Assembly: GCA_028023455.1 (NCBI GenBank)
Contig: JAQFVV010012982.1
Location: 284,498 to 348,497 of the forward strand
Origin: Epiperipatus broadwayi
Taxonomy: Eukaryota; Onychophora; Udeonychophora; Euonychophora; Peripatidae
DNA: 64,000 nucleotides
Direction: 5' to 3'
The position numbers were made by a program, and so were the translations under genes. The notes beneath the pieces are model-generated. The model was not told the DNA's origin, ran no database searches, and worked only from the letters and a program-made list of their open reading frames with translations. Within the stretch, counting starts at the first letter, position 1. Each line of letters starts with the position of its first letter. Below, piece after piece: positions 1 to 12,171 of the stretch.

Positions 1-2409
1 ATGTGTCTTTATGAAGCACATCTGTACATTATGCTTTGCTATTTGAATTTCTTATTAGAATGGACTTTCGTGTAAGGGCCACCCCATTACTCCTAGTTTG
101 GACAGTTTTTTTTTAAAAAATGGGCTTAGGTTTTAAGGATCACTTATCTTATTTTAGAACTGGAACATGAGGATCCAGATTGTTGTATAAGCTGCTCCAA
201 TCACCTGAACTAAGTGTTCATGTATTTTGTGATAGCAAGTCATATGGTCCACAGGAACCAAGTAATTGGAACTGAATTCTTTGAGTAATTGCACATTTGA
301 GTTGCAATTATTAATTAGATTATGTAGCACCATAGTCTCCAAAGCTGCATTGCAAAGTGCTAGTTCATCTTCCTTTGTATTATTCAGTTCAGAATTGATC
401 TGAACTGATCTACTTTATATATATGATCTATTTAGGGAGCACTTATTGCTCATTATGCAATATTAATAAATAAGTTATAATTGACATTGTACTTCTTGCA
501 TGTTTAACCTTGGAAAACCTTGGCATGACATAGCATAAGTCAGGCATATTAACCCTAGATAATTGATAAAAAATGCATAAAGTATAGAGATGAGATTTTG
601 TATCCATCCACTCATCATTATACACTTTCTATGTAACCTCATACACTATTGCCAAATTATTAGTATTGATTTCTTTTAATAAATATATATATAATGTATT
701 CATGTTCAATGTCTTATTCATAGCTTGTTACCATTCAATTAAATATTTTAAATTATCATAGTTTAAGTCCACATATGCATTATCTAAGTAGCCATAGATG
801 TATGTGTTCCAGATATTTATGTAGTAATTGAGTCATTGATTCCCTGTGTCTCATGTTCCATCCTTTTCTACTGCTGGCACATGAACTAGAAGAGTCTGAG
901 TGTAGCCTCATATATATCATTCATAGGGTAGTAAATTTTTGGAGTATTTATGAAGCAGCTGGGATGCAATCAGATTTGAGGTCTCAACCTCTCATCAAGA
1001 TCAGCTTTGGTATAATTTGTGAAAGCTCTGGATTTTGTTGCATGAATATACAAATATGACCATTACAATAATAAAGGAACAATAATAATTTTATTAAAAA
1101 CTATAAACTTTATTATTTATATATGCATTTTTAATGAATATTAATTTATAATTTTGTGTTGCAATAACAATAACACATTTCTTACCTTAATATTTTGTTA
1201 TCATAGTAAACTATTTTGATGCTCTTTCAGTAATACATAACTCACCAAAAATTAAATGTTGCATCATTTTATCATGAAGGTAAGTTTTAATATTTAAAGA
1301 GAAAGTAGAAAAGTAGGGGGAATTAACTATAAGTAAGAAGTTAAAACTAGCTGTCTTTTTTGATAAATTTAAATTAAAAAAGGAAAATGTAAAAATAAAA
1401 AATGAACTAAAATGGAATATGTAAAAAGAAATTTATTAAACTTAAATACACTTAAAGATTACTTGGCTGATAAATAAAAGAAAAGAAATAATTACCATTA
1501 TATTAAATGAAGAGACAAAGGAAAGGATTCAGGACTGTATCTTATCAGAATGTTAGATTAATCTAAGCAAGAATTTAGATTAAAACATAATGGAAAATTA
1601 ATTAAGAAAGTATTAATTAAATGAGATTGGAGATTGATAACTAGAAAACAATAAGAAAGAAGCATATAAAAGGACCAAGAGATTCATTCACTCATTATTA
1701 TTATAACATTATTGTTACCATTTTATTATATAGCCTATATTCATTATTATCCAATATTGCTATTGTATAAGAACATTCAAAGAAGAGAGGATGTTGAGGG
1801 ACATTAACATTTTGAGCATATGGGCATATATACTTATATTGAATGAAGAGGCAATCTAGCAGCATGCATTGCTAGATGGTAATCAAAGTGTATAGCCAGT
1901 CTTCAATCCTAGTCTTTCAGAACAGCAGTTGCTTTCCATCTAGAACTCATGTTTACCTTATGACCTGAAAATTCATAGAATCTCTCCTTCATTAAAACCT
2001 GGAAAATCACAAAGAAGTCAAACCATCAATGGGAAAGAAAGGCCAACTAATTGGTGATCAACAAAGTAGGAGAAAGCAATGAATTGTGTCCCTAGAAGTG
2101 TAATGTGCTAGCTACAAAAATCCTAGGTAACTATAAATTTTATTATTCCAATTTAAAGTCTTGAACATTGTTTGAATAAAAGTCTTTAATGAACTTTAAT
2201 AACCATAGCCACAGTAATCTTTAAATTGCTTCCATCAATTATTACAAGGTTTTATATCTTACCATGTGTGTGCTTATATTTAAATCTTGTTATCATATGT
2301 TTAACTATGAATATGTGTGAATAAATTATTTTTGCTTAATTATTGGCTAATCATTTCTCTCTCTTGTAAATGTTTCACAAATAGATTAAGTTACAATTAA
2401 AACTAAATA
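1..2409. other. A+T-rich non-coding stretch
   Basis: No recognisable gene, RNA or element boundary was found. The open frames here are short, lack codon structure and resemble no family I know. A slightly more complex patch at about 840-1060 reads like old repeat DNA but cannot be assigned. Confidence 0.5.
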
Positions 2410-2625
2410 TCACATGATCACATTTCCAAAGCTCCTCACTGACGAAGGCCACAAGCCAGAAACTAGTCTGGGGATATTGGATGAGTAGGCATTAGATAGG
2501 GATTTTATGCACAAGCCTTCTGGCATCCATTGATTACTCTGTTTAGCACAGGTGGCAATACTGTATGGAGAGTTTTGCTGTTTATCAACAATTAATGTGC
2601 TAGTATAGGAAATGTGATCATGTGA
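2410..2625 (+). mobile_element. Penelope-like terminal unit with hammerhead core
   Basis: The unit is bounded by a perfect 18-bp inverted repeat (2410-2427 and 2608-2625). Its body, 2425-2588, is repeated almost exactly at 2879-3045 and, on the minus strand, more loosely at 27100-27390. It contains a hammerhead-ribozyme-like core near its left end. PLEs of many animals are known to carry such ribozymes in their terminal (pseudo-LTR) repeats, and PLE endonuclease fragments occur elsewhere in this window. Assignment to PLE is therefore an inference from the ribozyme and company; no PLE reverse transcriptase adjoins it. Confidence 0.55.
2433..2474 (+). ncRNA. Hammerhead-ribozyme-like motif, copy 1
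   Basis: The order of elements fits a minimal hammerhead. TCCTCA (2433-2438) can pair with TGGGGA (2469-2474) as stem I, including one G-U pair. CTGACGA (2439-2445) fits the CUGANGA core. GGC/GCC around a short loop forms stem II, and GAAAC at 2459-2463 supplies the GAAA core. A very short stem III ends in GUC, with predicted cleavage after C2468. The base pair next to the core in stem II is an A-A mismatch, so activity may be weak. Very short stem III is a known feature of PLE hammerheads. Confidence 0.6.
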
Positions 2626-2878
2626 TGCTTAATGGTTTATCACCAATCCTGCCTAATAGGATAGTGGTGGCTATGGTTGTAAAAGAGCCAAAGACACCAA
2701 AATGTATGGGTGCTGAACTGAGTTCAGACCCATATGACTATTTAAGCTATTGAGCTTAGATTAAAAATATTTTTTGTGTTTTCAATTTCATTCTCATGGT
2801 TTAGTAGTTAAGTAGAGATAAAAGGTGGTTGCTAGAGGGTTGCATTAGATCCTAAGATCTAGATGCAGTGCTCTCAGA

Positions 2879-3045
2879 TCCAAAGCTCCTCACTGACGAA
2901 GGCCACAAGCCAGAAACTAGTCTGGGGATATTGGATGAGTAGGCATTAGATAGGGATTTTATGCACAAGCCTTCTGGCATCCATTGATTACTCTGTTTAG
3001 CACAGGTGGCAATACTGTATGGAGAGTTTTGCTCTGTTTATCAAA
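2879..3045 (+). repeat. Second copy of the ribozyme-bearing unit
   Basis: This is near-identical to 2425-2588, with differences only at its right end (an extra CT and a changed tail). It lies about 450 bp downstream in the same orientation. It lacks the 18-bp inverted repeat that brackets copy 1. The high identity beside otherwise decayed DNA points to a recent duplication or a tandem PLE terminal arrangement. Confidence 0.8.
2887..2928 (+). ncRNA. Hammerhead-ribozyme-like motif, copy 2
   Basis: Base for base the same core as copy 1: stem I strands 2887-2892 and 2923-2928, core CTGACGA at 2893-2899, GAAAC at 2913-2917, predicted cleavage after C2922. Two hammerheads in direct repeat about 450 nt apart would release a unit-length RNA if both cut. 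Confidence 0.6.
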
Positions 3046-3442
3046 AACTAAATATATTAAAGTTTCCATTTCTCACAATTGAAAAGACAAGCTAACTTGG
3101 AATATATCTAGCACTAGATTGTGTGCCTGTCATCTGGACATGCTGATTATATAACTTAAGATTATATGGTGCCTGAGTCTTATCTCAAAACAAATTAAAA
3201 TGCTTTGCTTGGCAGGGATTTGAATTTAGCAGCGAAGGAGTTTTATAGCCTGGGAATGTGTCCACATGTTATCCTTTGTACAGCCTTGGTCTGATTATAG
3301 GTACCATTGGTGTTCCATCTACATGTGGTATTATACATCTCTGCTTGAAGAGCTGGTCAGCTGCAATAGTGAAAGTGCAGCCAGATTTAAGATCAAGATT
3401 CTAAATTAGTTAATCATAGTGATTTTTTCTAACTAGTTCAAT

Positions 3443-3460
3443 TGGTTCCCAACATGAGGC
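3443..3460 (+). promoter_or_regulatory. Retrotransposon primer-binding-site-like sequence
   Basis: TGGTTCCCAACATGAGGC starts two bases after a CA dinucleotide (3439-3440) that could end an LTR. It resembles the TGGCGCCCAACGTGGGGC type of tRNA primer site used by many animal LTR retrotransposons. Related sequences occur at 7184, 37419 and 60904 (minus) in the other LTR elements here. I could not find the matching LTR pair, so this is tentative. Confidence 0.35.
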
Positions 3461-3897
3461 CCAAGGTGCCACAAATTACTAATAATTATAAACATAATTG
3501 AAACTAAAATTAAAGTCTAAACTAAAGTTTTAAATAAACACTAAATTGCATTGTTATATATGTGTGAAATTGATAACCAGTATAAGAGAATAGACCAAAC
3601 CAAACAAATTATAATGTTAAGTAGTAAATGTAAATAAAAATAAGAGAGTCTAGAGAGTTAATTATTTTGAGAAGATTAGTAATAATAAAGATAAGGTAGA
3701 GATCAGAAAGGGCTAAGTAGTTGGAGATGGTCGTATACTTCGTTTGAGCAAAATATTTAAAATAGGCATAAATAAAATATTAAAATAAAAATTTGTGTAT
3801 TAGAACCAAAGCAAAAATGGTGGTGCAAAATAGTACAGAAGTAATAATGGAAACACTGAGAAAAAATAAAATGAATTTCTAAATAGCATAAGAAAAG

Positions 3898-4416
3898 ATA
3901 TGGATAAGATATTAAAGAGAGTAGATAGAGTGGAAAGTGAACAGGAATGTTTAAAAAAAACATGCAGTTAGATAGCATAAATATTGCAAATAAAAAGAAA
4001 TTAGAAAATAAATATAACCATGAACAAAAATGTAATTATGACTCAGAAATTAAAGCAGATCCAGAAATCATTTTGACTTAAATGATAAACTTGGATGTGA
4101 AAATAAATCTGAGTTAGAAATAAAACATAGCAAAAAGGGAGTGGAAAGAATAGAAATAGAAAATTGTAAGATAGAAAATAGTAGCATAAATAATCACAGT
4201 AGGAAAGAGAAGAGAATAAAAATGAATGCATATTTAAAGAATAACCCTGCTAATGTAAAGAAATTAATACAATTAAAAATATATGCTGAAAGGAAAGCTG
4301 TCAAGAGAATTACAGAGTTTATTAAAGCATTTGACAGCACAAGACTTGATTATGAAGCAAAAGAGAAGAAATTTGGACTCTGTGAATGTGAAGAAAATAT
4401 AAATATTATAGATTAA
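3898..4416 (+). pseudogene. A-rich coiled-coil ORF remnant, possibly gag-like
   Basis: The frame starting MDKILKRVDRVE at 3903 breaks after about 25 codons. It is followed by an open frame at 4141-4416 (91 residues). Both are rich in Lys, Glu, Asn and Ile with heptad-like spacing that suggests coiled coil. The location, about 450 bp after a primer-binding-site-like sequence, would fit the start of a gag. No catalytic or nucleic-acid-binding motif is visible. It may equally be A-rich non-coding DNA that happens to be open. Confidence 0.25.
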
Positions 4417-4812
4417 TGTGAGAATCAAAATGAATGGAGTAAAAATGATAGATGTAGATTAGCAGATAGGTTTAAAAGAAGGGGGATTACAAATGTAATA
4501 TTTGAAAACCTGAAACCAACCAGCCAGAATACAAAGTCAGGCATGGAAGTGGGTTAAGATTCCCTGGTCTGAGCTAAAACAATAGAAATAAAAAGGAACT
4601 GCCTGACAAAGATTAAGCTAGTTGGATTTTAAAGAAATGAGATGGATTTTAAAGAAATGGAAGGGACTTTTAGATAATGAAAAATAAATAAATAAATACC
4701 AGGATTATACAAAAATGAAAATAGATGTCAGTTAAATAATTTTTTTGTTTGGGAAAGTTAATAGCAATAAAGCTCAATAGGTAAATAAAAGGTTTTCTTT
4801 GTGTTAAAAGTT

Positions 4813-5200
4813 AATGATGATAAAACGAAATAAATAAAGTTGAATAAATAAAATAAAATATCTTTGAGTAATTTTTGTTAGAGTCCATATATGAAAGTAA
4901 ATAAATAGTTTAAATAGAATAATGTTTTGGGAGTTACAAAAGCAAAATAAAGGAAAGGAATTTTTTCTAGAATACATGTATGTTAATAAAGCAAAGTTAA
5001 ATAAATGATGATAAAACGAAATAAATAAAGTTGAATAAATAAAATAAAATATCTTTGAGTAATTTTTGTTAGAGTCCATATATGAAAGTAAATAAATAGT
5101 TTAAATAGAATAATGTTTTGGGAGTTACAAAAGCAAAATAAAGGAAAGGAATTTTTTCTAGAATACATGTATGTTAATAAAGCAAAGTTAAATAAATGAT
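4813..5200 (+). repeat. Perfect 191-bp tandem duplication
   Basis: The sequence from 4813 recurs from 5004 with a period of 191 bp. I see no differences between the two copies over the whole unit. The unit is A-rich and non-coding; long minus-strand open frames across it only reflect its composition. It is a recent duplication or an assembly duplication. Confidence 0.85.
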
Positions 5201-5936
5201 TTAAAATAATGTTGGAATAGCTAATATGGAATAAAAGCCAAATAAATAAAATAAACAGAATCTGGTATAAGGAATGAATGAAACTAAAATAAATGAATAA
5301 AATAATGTTTAATATAAGCCTTGGGTGTTGAGGAATTAGAGTTGAAAAGAAGGGGGTGGAGTGAGAAAGTGAAAGTTGAGGAAAGTATAAGTATAGGCAG
5401 CCACATTGTATGAAAATAGCACCCATAACAGACTAAACAAGGGGATAGTTCTCAGGGTGATGATCCAGAAAAAAAATCCTGGGCCCATCCAAATTTTGTG
5501 GGAGAAATAGTCCCAATTCTTATCTAAAATATGTGCATAAGTGGCAAGTCAGTTCATGGGGGAAAGCTTTCCACATTTCATAATAAATATCAATAATGTA
5601 AGCTAAGTAGACCAGTACAGGAAACCTGCCATTTGCAGTGATCTGGTTTTGCTTTCTAAAATGCAGATCCATTGGAAAAAGTAATGGGCTCATTCAAATG
5701 GCTAGGAGAGGGAAACCAGTGTAGAAAGTAAGTTTTTTATGCATAAGTTGGTATAAGCCAGACAAATCCTGCATCCACTGCAAATGTATGCTGTTTCTTA
5801 TGGTAATCACACAGCACATAATTGTTGAAACCAACATTGAGTACAGCCAGGAAAAAAGAGTAGTTTAAGGAAGGTCACCCTCAGTGCTGTATCCATCATA
5901 GCAATTCAAAAACTTATTTGTTAAAAGGTTGAAAAC
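5201..5936. other. Unassigned, moderately complex sequence
   Basis: The patch at 5440-5900 has a more even base composition than its surroundings, but every frame is broken and nothing was recognised. It probably belongs to a decayed element. Confidence 0.3.
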
Positions 5937-7168
5937 ACTCAGCTGAGTTGGAGCTTATTGTTGTCATTGTTATTATAATTTTGGTATAGGTGCATTGGTT
6001 CTGGTTTTGACATATTGGAGGTGCCATTGTCTGAGTTTAAAAAGCAATACATTTGTAATAAAATTTTAGATTGTATTATCTGAAACTCATGCACAAATCC
6101 ATGCACAGAAGTAAGTACAGGTGATAGTATTTAATTTTGTTTTATTTTGTTTATTTACTTACCCAATCAATGTACATTGTCCATGTAAAACAATTACATT
6201 ATTTTATGTTATCATTTATGTAAAATTATGAATATTGTTAATCAATTACTATCTTCATATTTATAGAATCATAAATAAATGTTAATTTGATAACTTAACT
6301 TATTTGTACCATTGCTGTTCAGTCACATATAAAGTCAGAAATCTAACATAGTGTATAGACCATAAATAATAAAGCACATCTTGTCCCTGATGGTGATGTA
6401 TACAATGTTTATTGAAGTATCTAGAGAGTATTTTAATGCTTATTATTGGGTATTTTGTAATGTATAAGATATAATAAAATCGGATTAAACTTCTACATCA
6501 CTGCTGCTTCACTTTGTCACTTCTGGAGTATATTCAGAATCTGTTACCTCTATTGATTTTCATGACACTAATGCTAGTCAGTTGAACAATTGAACCTATT
6601 TTCTAAAATTAAAGCAGATGTCTTATATACCCCTAAGTGTTTCATTTCTATAGATTTAATTTAATGTTTGGATTAATGAAGAATTAACTTAAAATTCATA
6701 TTGTTTATCTTCCATTGCAAAGCATTTACTCTATATATCATTTGTGTACTTTGAACCTAAATACATAATGATCTACTGTTTATGACATTATGAAGCAGAT
6801 TGCAATTATTACTATCTGGTTTAATGACCCATATTCACCATGTAATGCTTAGCCATTTTACGGATTATACCATCGACTGTGGTCCGCCATCAGATCTTAA
6901 AGAAATTAAAAGTGTAAATTATGGTCATACTATTATTTAAGAAACAGTCATTAAAAGAATAATTGTAAATCCTAAATTAAGGTTTGAGAATGTCATTTGA
7001 AATCCAGTAATTAAAGGGAATTATAGTTAATTTAAAGGAATAATATAGTTTAGTTAGGTAACTTGACATACCTTCAAGTAATGCTGTAATTAGCCTTTGC
7101 AAGGTTCCCTGGCCACAACCAGATTGTATTAATTTAAACAGTTACAATCTGGGATAAGGGTTTTTGGG
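5937..7168 (+). repeat. Direct repeat A, probable 5' LTR of an old retrotransposon
   Basis: This aligns in the same order and orientation with 12172-13490 along its full length, with many substitutions and small indels. Both start at an ACTCAGCTGAG palindrome. Both end just after a stretch matching CAGATTGTAT and an AATCTGGG(G/A)TAAGG box. A primer-binding-site-like sequence and a decayed gag follow it, as expected for a 5' LTR. The usual TG and CA ends are not clear, so exact borders are uncertain. Confidence 0.55.
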
Positions 7169-7183
7169 TTAGTTTTTTTTTTT

Positions 7184-7201
7184 TGCTGTTCAATGTGGGG
7201 C
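7184..7201 (+). promoter_or_regulatory. Degenerate primer-binding-site-like sequence
   Basis: The sequence TGCTGTTCAATGTGGGGC lies just after direct repeat A. Its second half matches the CAACGTGGGGC half of the primer-site type seen elsewhere in the window. Position supports the LTR reading more than the sequence alone does. Confidence 0.3.
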
Positions 7202-7759
7202 ACAATTTGCTGAGGAATTATGGGTAGAGGATAAAGTATTCCAGTCCAACATTGGTTGTAGTTTCAGTTTTTAACATGCTTCAGCATGACCTGCTGCTTC
7301 AACTTTGGTATTAACAAGATAGTCAGAACTCAGATCTTGGAAAAATTTCTCTTCTCAGATTTCCAAGATTGCATACTAAAGTTTTATTGAATGTATGAAT
7401 AATTGTCAGGTGACAGGTGCTCTATAACAATAGTGAAATAATAAATGTTTCTTCTAATTGCCTATATGGATTTCTGGTGACAATAGCATTCATATTTCAC
7501 AATATGCTAACAGATTTTATGATTAAATTGTGAGAAGATAATATTATGGAGGGTTCATAGGTTGCTGTGATCATTGGTGATGATTTTAAGGTAGATGTGA
7601 TATTACCATCTGAGATAGATTGTCAGTGGTGATGATTTAGAGGTTGGTTGGCTTGAACATATTTTAATTCTTAATTGTTATTAAAATAGATATTATTGCA
7701 ACAGTAAGTGTTTCAAAGGACATTGAAGATATTTGCTATTACTAATAAAACACTGAAAA

Positions 7760-9700
7760 TGAGTGATTTTAAAGAGATTAAAGATATGGAATGAACCTAA
7801 AGGGTTTCCAGTCTTGACCTCCAGAAGCAAATTATGCTGATGTTAGAACACATGGAGAGCATATTTAGTAAGATGTCTCAGTCTCAAAAAAAGATGAACA
7901 CAAAATTAAAAGAGCAGTCTTAATCTCAAAAAGAGATGAACATGAAATTTGAAAAGCACTCTCAGTCACAAATTAGATGAGCACTCTATGAAGTTTGAGG
8001 AGCAATCTAAAAAGTTAGATAGTTTTGAAAATAAAGTTACCAGTTTAGAGGTTAAGATAACTGAAGTTCAGGAATTCGTTAAAAATAAGTTAGAACCTGC
8101 CAGAGTTAAAACAGTGGAGGAATTCAAACAGAAATTTTCAATCATTGGAAAATAGTTATAAGGTATCCAAAGGCAAATCAGATGTTAAGCTAGAGGAAAT
8201 TAAAACTAGCTTCCTAGATTATAAGAAGCATTCAGAACTTCTAAGAAAAATTGGAAATAAGTTTATAATCCATGAGAGAAAGTAAACAGTAGACTGGAGA
8301 AGCTTAAAGTGGGAATAGTAGACTCAAGGAGTCATTTGAGACAAATAATAGGATGAATTAGTGAAGTGAGCTATAAGATTTGGGAAGTGGAGTCGCATTC
8401 AGACCAGTTTATTAGCAAAATTAAGGTTGAGATAGAAGTTTAAGTTTCAAAATATTAATGAAAATTGCTTTACTTTTGAAAAGGGTATGTTTATGTACAT
8501 GGGCAAATCCACAGCTGAGACTACAGCAGAATTAGGGAAGATTAAAAAATTACTGGGTGATACTATAAACAAGTCCAAGATGGAGGCGAAGGAATAGAGA
8601 AGAGTTAGTAAAAAATTTAGTGGTGATTTAGAGAGAGTACAGAGAGCGGAAATGATGAGTAAGTGTCACGAGTGGCCAGGTGAATTAAAGAGGTTAGGGA
8701 AGGACAGAAAAAAGTGGTGGAAAATGTAGTGGAGCAGATGCAGTTAGAGGCTAAGATTGAAAATATTTAGCTCAAATTACTGGAGATTCAGGAGGCCCAA
8801 GAGAGAATTTGTAATTATGTGGGCCAAAGAACCAAATATTATGTGAATAAGGTAGGTACCTCTGGTAAAGAAGTATTAGTTCAGATGATCATTTTACTGG
8901 TTCCAATTTAGACCAGATGTTTCCAAACTTGCTAGGAAATGATCCTACAATCTATGATATGAAGAGCACATATAGTCTCACAGGTAGATTTATAGCTCAC
9001 AAGTTTTTAAAAATTAAGCCATTTAAGGAAGAATTATTTAGAAAACTCTCCAGAATTTCTCTAAAATCTGGAAGTTGCTTGCCTTATGCTCATTTTTAGA
9101 GAGAGAAAAACTTGCTATCTCTAGCAACCATATTTATGCTGCATATGGAGACTTTCAGCATTTGATATTATCTAGTTTCTGGGATGAAGATCACCAAGAA
9201 AATATATCCTATCAAATCACCTGGGAAAAGTACAATGCCTATAAAAATAATTACATAATTTTTTTGGTGACAGGTGGTTAATTTAAAACATTGACTACTT
9301 TTCCATTGCCAGAGTCTCATATAGTCAGGATCCTGAGACATAATTTACCTTAAAAGATTGAGAAGATCTTAATCGCTGCTGAAAAATACAAAATTGATGA
9401 GGTATCTGAGATCCTAGATGTTCTTAAGACAAGTGAGTATTATACAGAAACTAGATACAAAGCTGGAAAAGATGCTAGAGGTTCTCATAATTATTCAGTT
9501 ATAAACATTAATGTAACACCCATAAAAGGTCCTTATCATGGTAGGGGATACCAGAATAGGAGAGTCATAATCATAAATGACCAGATCTTTATTCTAAGGT
9601 TAGTAATCATACTAGTATAGCTAATAAGAAACAAGATAGGGATCAACCTTCTGTCAGTGGGGTTCAACCATCCCCCACAAAGAGTATTAAGACAAATTAA
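7760..9700 (+). pseudogene. Decayed gag of an LTR retrotransposon
   Basis: The first part (7760-8160) encodes repeated short Lys/Glu/Gln-rich coiled-coil segments with several stops; 7949-8155 is the longest open piece. A second part (8917-9500) is spread over several frames. It contains FWDEDHQENISYQITWEKY and, further on, a PESHIVRILRHNLP-type stretch. This parallels the YWSAERQ... and PEMQIVRMIRHNMP motifs of the gag at 40787-41086, so the two are related gag capsid regions. At least three frame changes and many stops make it dead. It lies between the two direct repeats, in the sense orientation relative to the probable 5' LTR. No protease, reverse transcriptase or integrase could be traced downstream. 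Confidence 0.6.
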
Positions 9701-12171
9701 TGTCACTTATACATTATTTTAATATGGTACTACATTCATGTTAATGAGTAAACAATTAGAATAGAGAAATGTTATTAGTGGATTGTGGATCTGATTAGAA
9801 AGGACAGCAAGTTAAAATGTAAGTTTTCAAAAGCTTAAAATAATTTCAGAAGAAATAGAAATTGTTCCATAGGCAGGTGTAAATTGTAATCTTATATATT
9901 GGTACAAAATATAAATAGCTTGGTAGAACTACTAAAATATCTTTATCTTCCTCTTGATTCTCATTGCTGGCATTTAGTATGCTTGTTGCTTGTGTTCTAA
10001 TTTATTGAACAGTGAGATTATATAATTCCATCTTTTTTATTGTATTTCCCTTTCTTCTCTTTCTTTCATACACTAAGTCATATAAAGTATGCTTAATCTA
10101 AAGGTGAAAACCAACATATTACATCAAAACCAACATATTACATCAAGTATAGAGAGATAAATAAAAAACAAATAATTATTATTTGTTTGTCTCTTTAAAT
10201 AATCATAAAAATTATTTTAGTTTAATTGAAGGATTTATTTAATTTCCTTTAAATTAATTTATAGGATACAATAAGATAAACACATTTTTTTTTTTCATTT
10301 TAATTTTTTGAAATAGATATGCAAATGAGAAGAAATTTAATTGGCTAAGAAAAAATTAAAACTACCAGAGTTTTTTTTTTTTTTTTTTTTTTGAAAACTG
10401 CTGTAATGACAGCAAATGTATAATAAAAATTAAAAATTTATTTTTATTTTCTTTTACTGTTAAACATATAATGAAAATGAAAACATCTCTTTTAAAAAAA
10501 GAAGAGAATGTAAAGATAAAGAAGGAAGTTTGCAATATTGTAAAGTATGAATAGCAAAATGCATGGCTAAATTTTAACAAATCTGTTCAGGTCCACCAAC
10601 TGTGAGTTTAACTGCTGATAATCTTCCACAAGATCTACAACTGAAATGGACAGAAATTATTGTTAACTGCGACAACAGAAATAGCAACTCTAAAGATCAG
10701 TCTATTTGAAATTTCTTATTGTTTGCAGAGTATGTTTAGCCTCAAATAGTTTTACCTTCCAAACATTAATACCCATATATGAATGTACAGAATGAAGTAC
10801 TGTATTTAACTTTGGATAAATTTTTCTTTCATAGACTTTAACACATATGGGAATGTTATATATGAGTGGAATGGAATGCAGTATTTAACCCTTTTGTGTA
10901 CTATTGTCTGGACAACAAAGAATTAATTATGGTTTTCCTCTGAACTTACATTACAAACATTGTGAGTTAGCTTGAAATTACAATAGTGTTCAAAGAAATA
11001 ACAGCTGACCAGAAAATGATTTTTGCTGTTATAGCACTCATGGGACAGTTGTTTGTTTAGTAAATAGTTTCTAAAACAAAACAATGCAATTTCTTTAACT
11101 TTCAAGGATAATTTAAATTTAAATATCTATACTACCTCTCAAATATCATGAATTCTCAGATAACCTATGTACAAATCAACTAACTTAGGAGCATTCCTTA
11201 TAAATGGAGATGAACAAGCATATAATCAACTTTTAGGATTCTGTGTTGTTTAAAAAAAAGAGAAATATTTATTTGAATTACATTTGTCATTAAGTTTAAG
11301 AAGTGTGCTATTAATTGATTGGCTAATAGTCAATGGATTTAAAATAACATGTTTTTGAACCTAGTGTAGTAATTTAATGAACATGCATTTTGTTTTATTG
11401 TATTTTGTATTATCTTGTAAATGTGTAAAGTTCATAGTATATATAATTTATTGTGTAAAATAATTACTTGTTAACTTGGATGTAGGGACTGATGAGAATG
11501 AATTTAGGGAACAGTGCATGCAGAAGAGTCTCATGATTCATACAATGAATCTATACTGTATCATTATCACATGGCTTAATCCTGTATGTTTTTCTAGAGT
11601 TTTGTGCTTATACACATGTCATAATATTAGGTAATATTTTTTCATACCATTTAGTCTATGGTCGACTGTTACCTCACTTGTTTCCTGTAATAGTTTTATT
11701 CTTGAATTAGGCTTGTAAAACAGCATGTGCCTTCCAATTTAGTAGATTAATAAGGGTGATATGTTTCTAATTTATCTGGGAAGTAAGTGTTCATATTATA
11801 TTCTTTATATCATTCTGTGTTGATGGATAATCTACAAAATAATTATTACTAGTGGTTTGTATTTCCTGTAAGTTTGTTTCAGTGCTGGTGGTTAATCCAC
11901 TGAACATTCTGTAATTATGCTAGTTATTCTGATGATGGTTAGAAAACCCATAAGGTAATTACTGCTCATTTATTGTGTAGAGAAATACACCCACACATAT
12001 GTTATTGATCATCATTATACAAATGTATATTTAAGTAGAATCTACATACATTATAATACTTACATTATTTCACCTCTTAGTGTTTGTGGCATGTGTGCTG
12101 CCATCAGACATAAAAGGGCATTAAATGAATTATGGTCACAATTTATTATAGGTAAATTATATGGTATCCTA
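9701..12171. other. Internal region without readable pol
   Basis: This lies between the decayed gag and direct repeat B, where pol would be expected, but I see no reverse-transcriptase or integrase motif in any frame. It includes a poly-T run (about 10371-10392) and A+T-rich filler. Pol was lost by deletion or has decayed beyond recognition by eye. Confidence 0.4.

Noticed and set aside
4804-5426. Minus-strand open frames of 91 and 147 codons
   Set aside because: They are the complement of an A-rich tandem duplication; the Phe/Leu/Ile-rich translation reflects composition and the same peptide appears twice.
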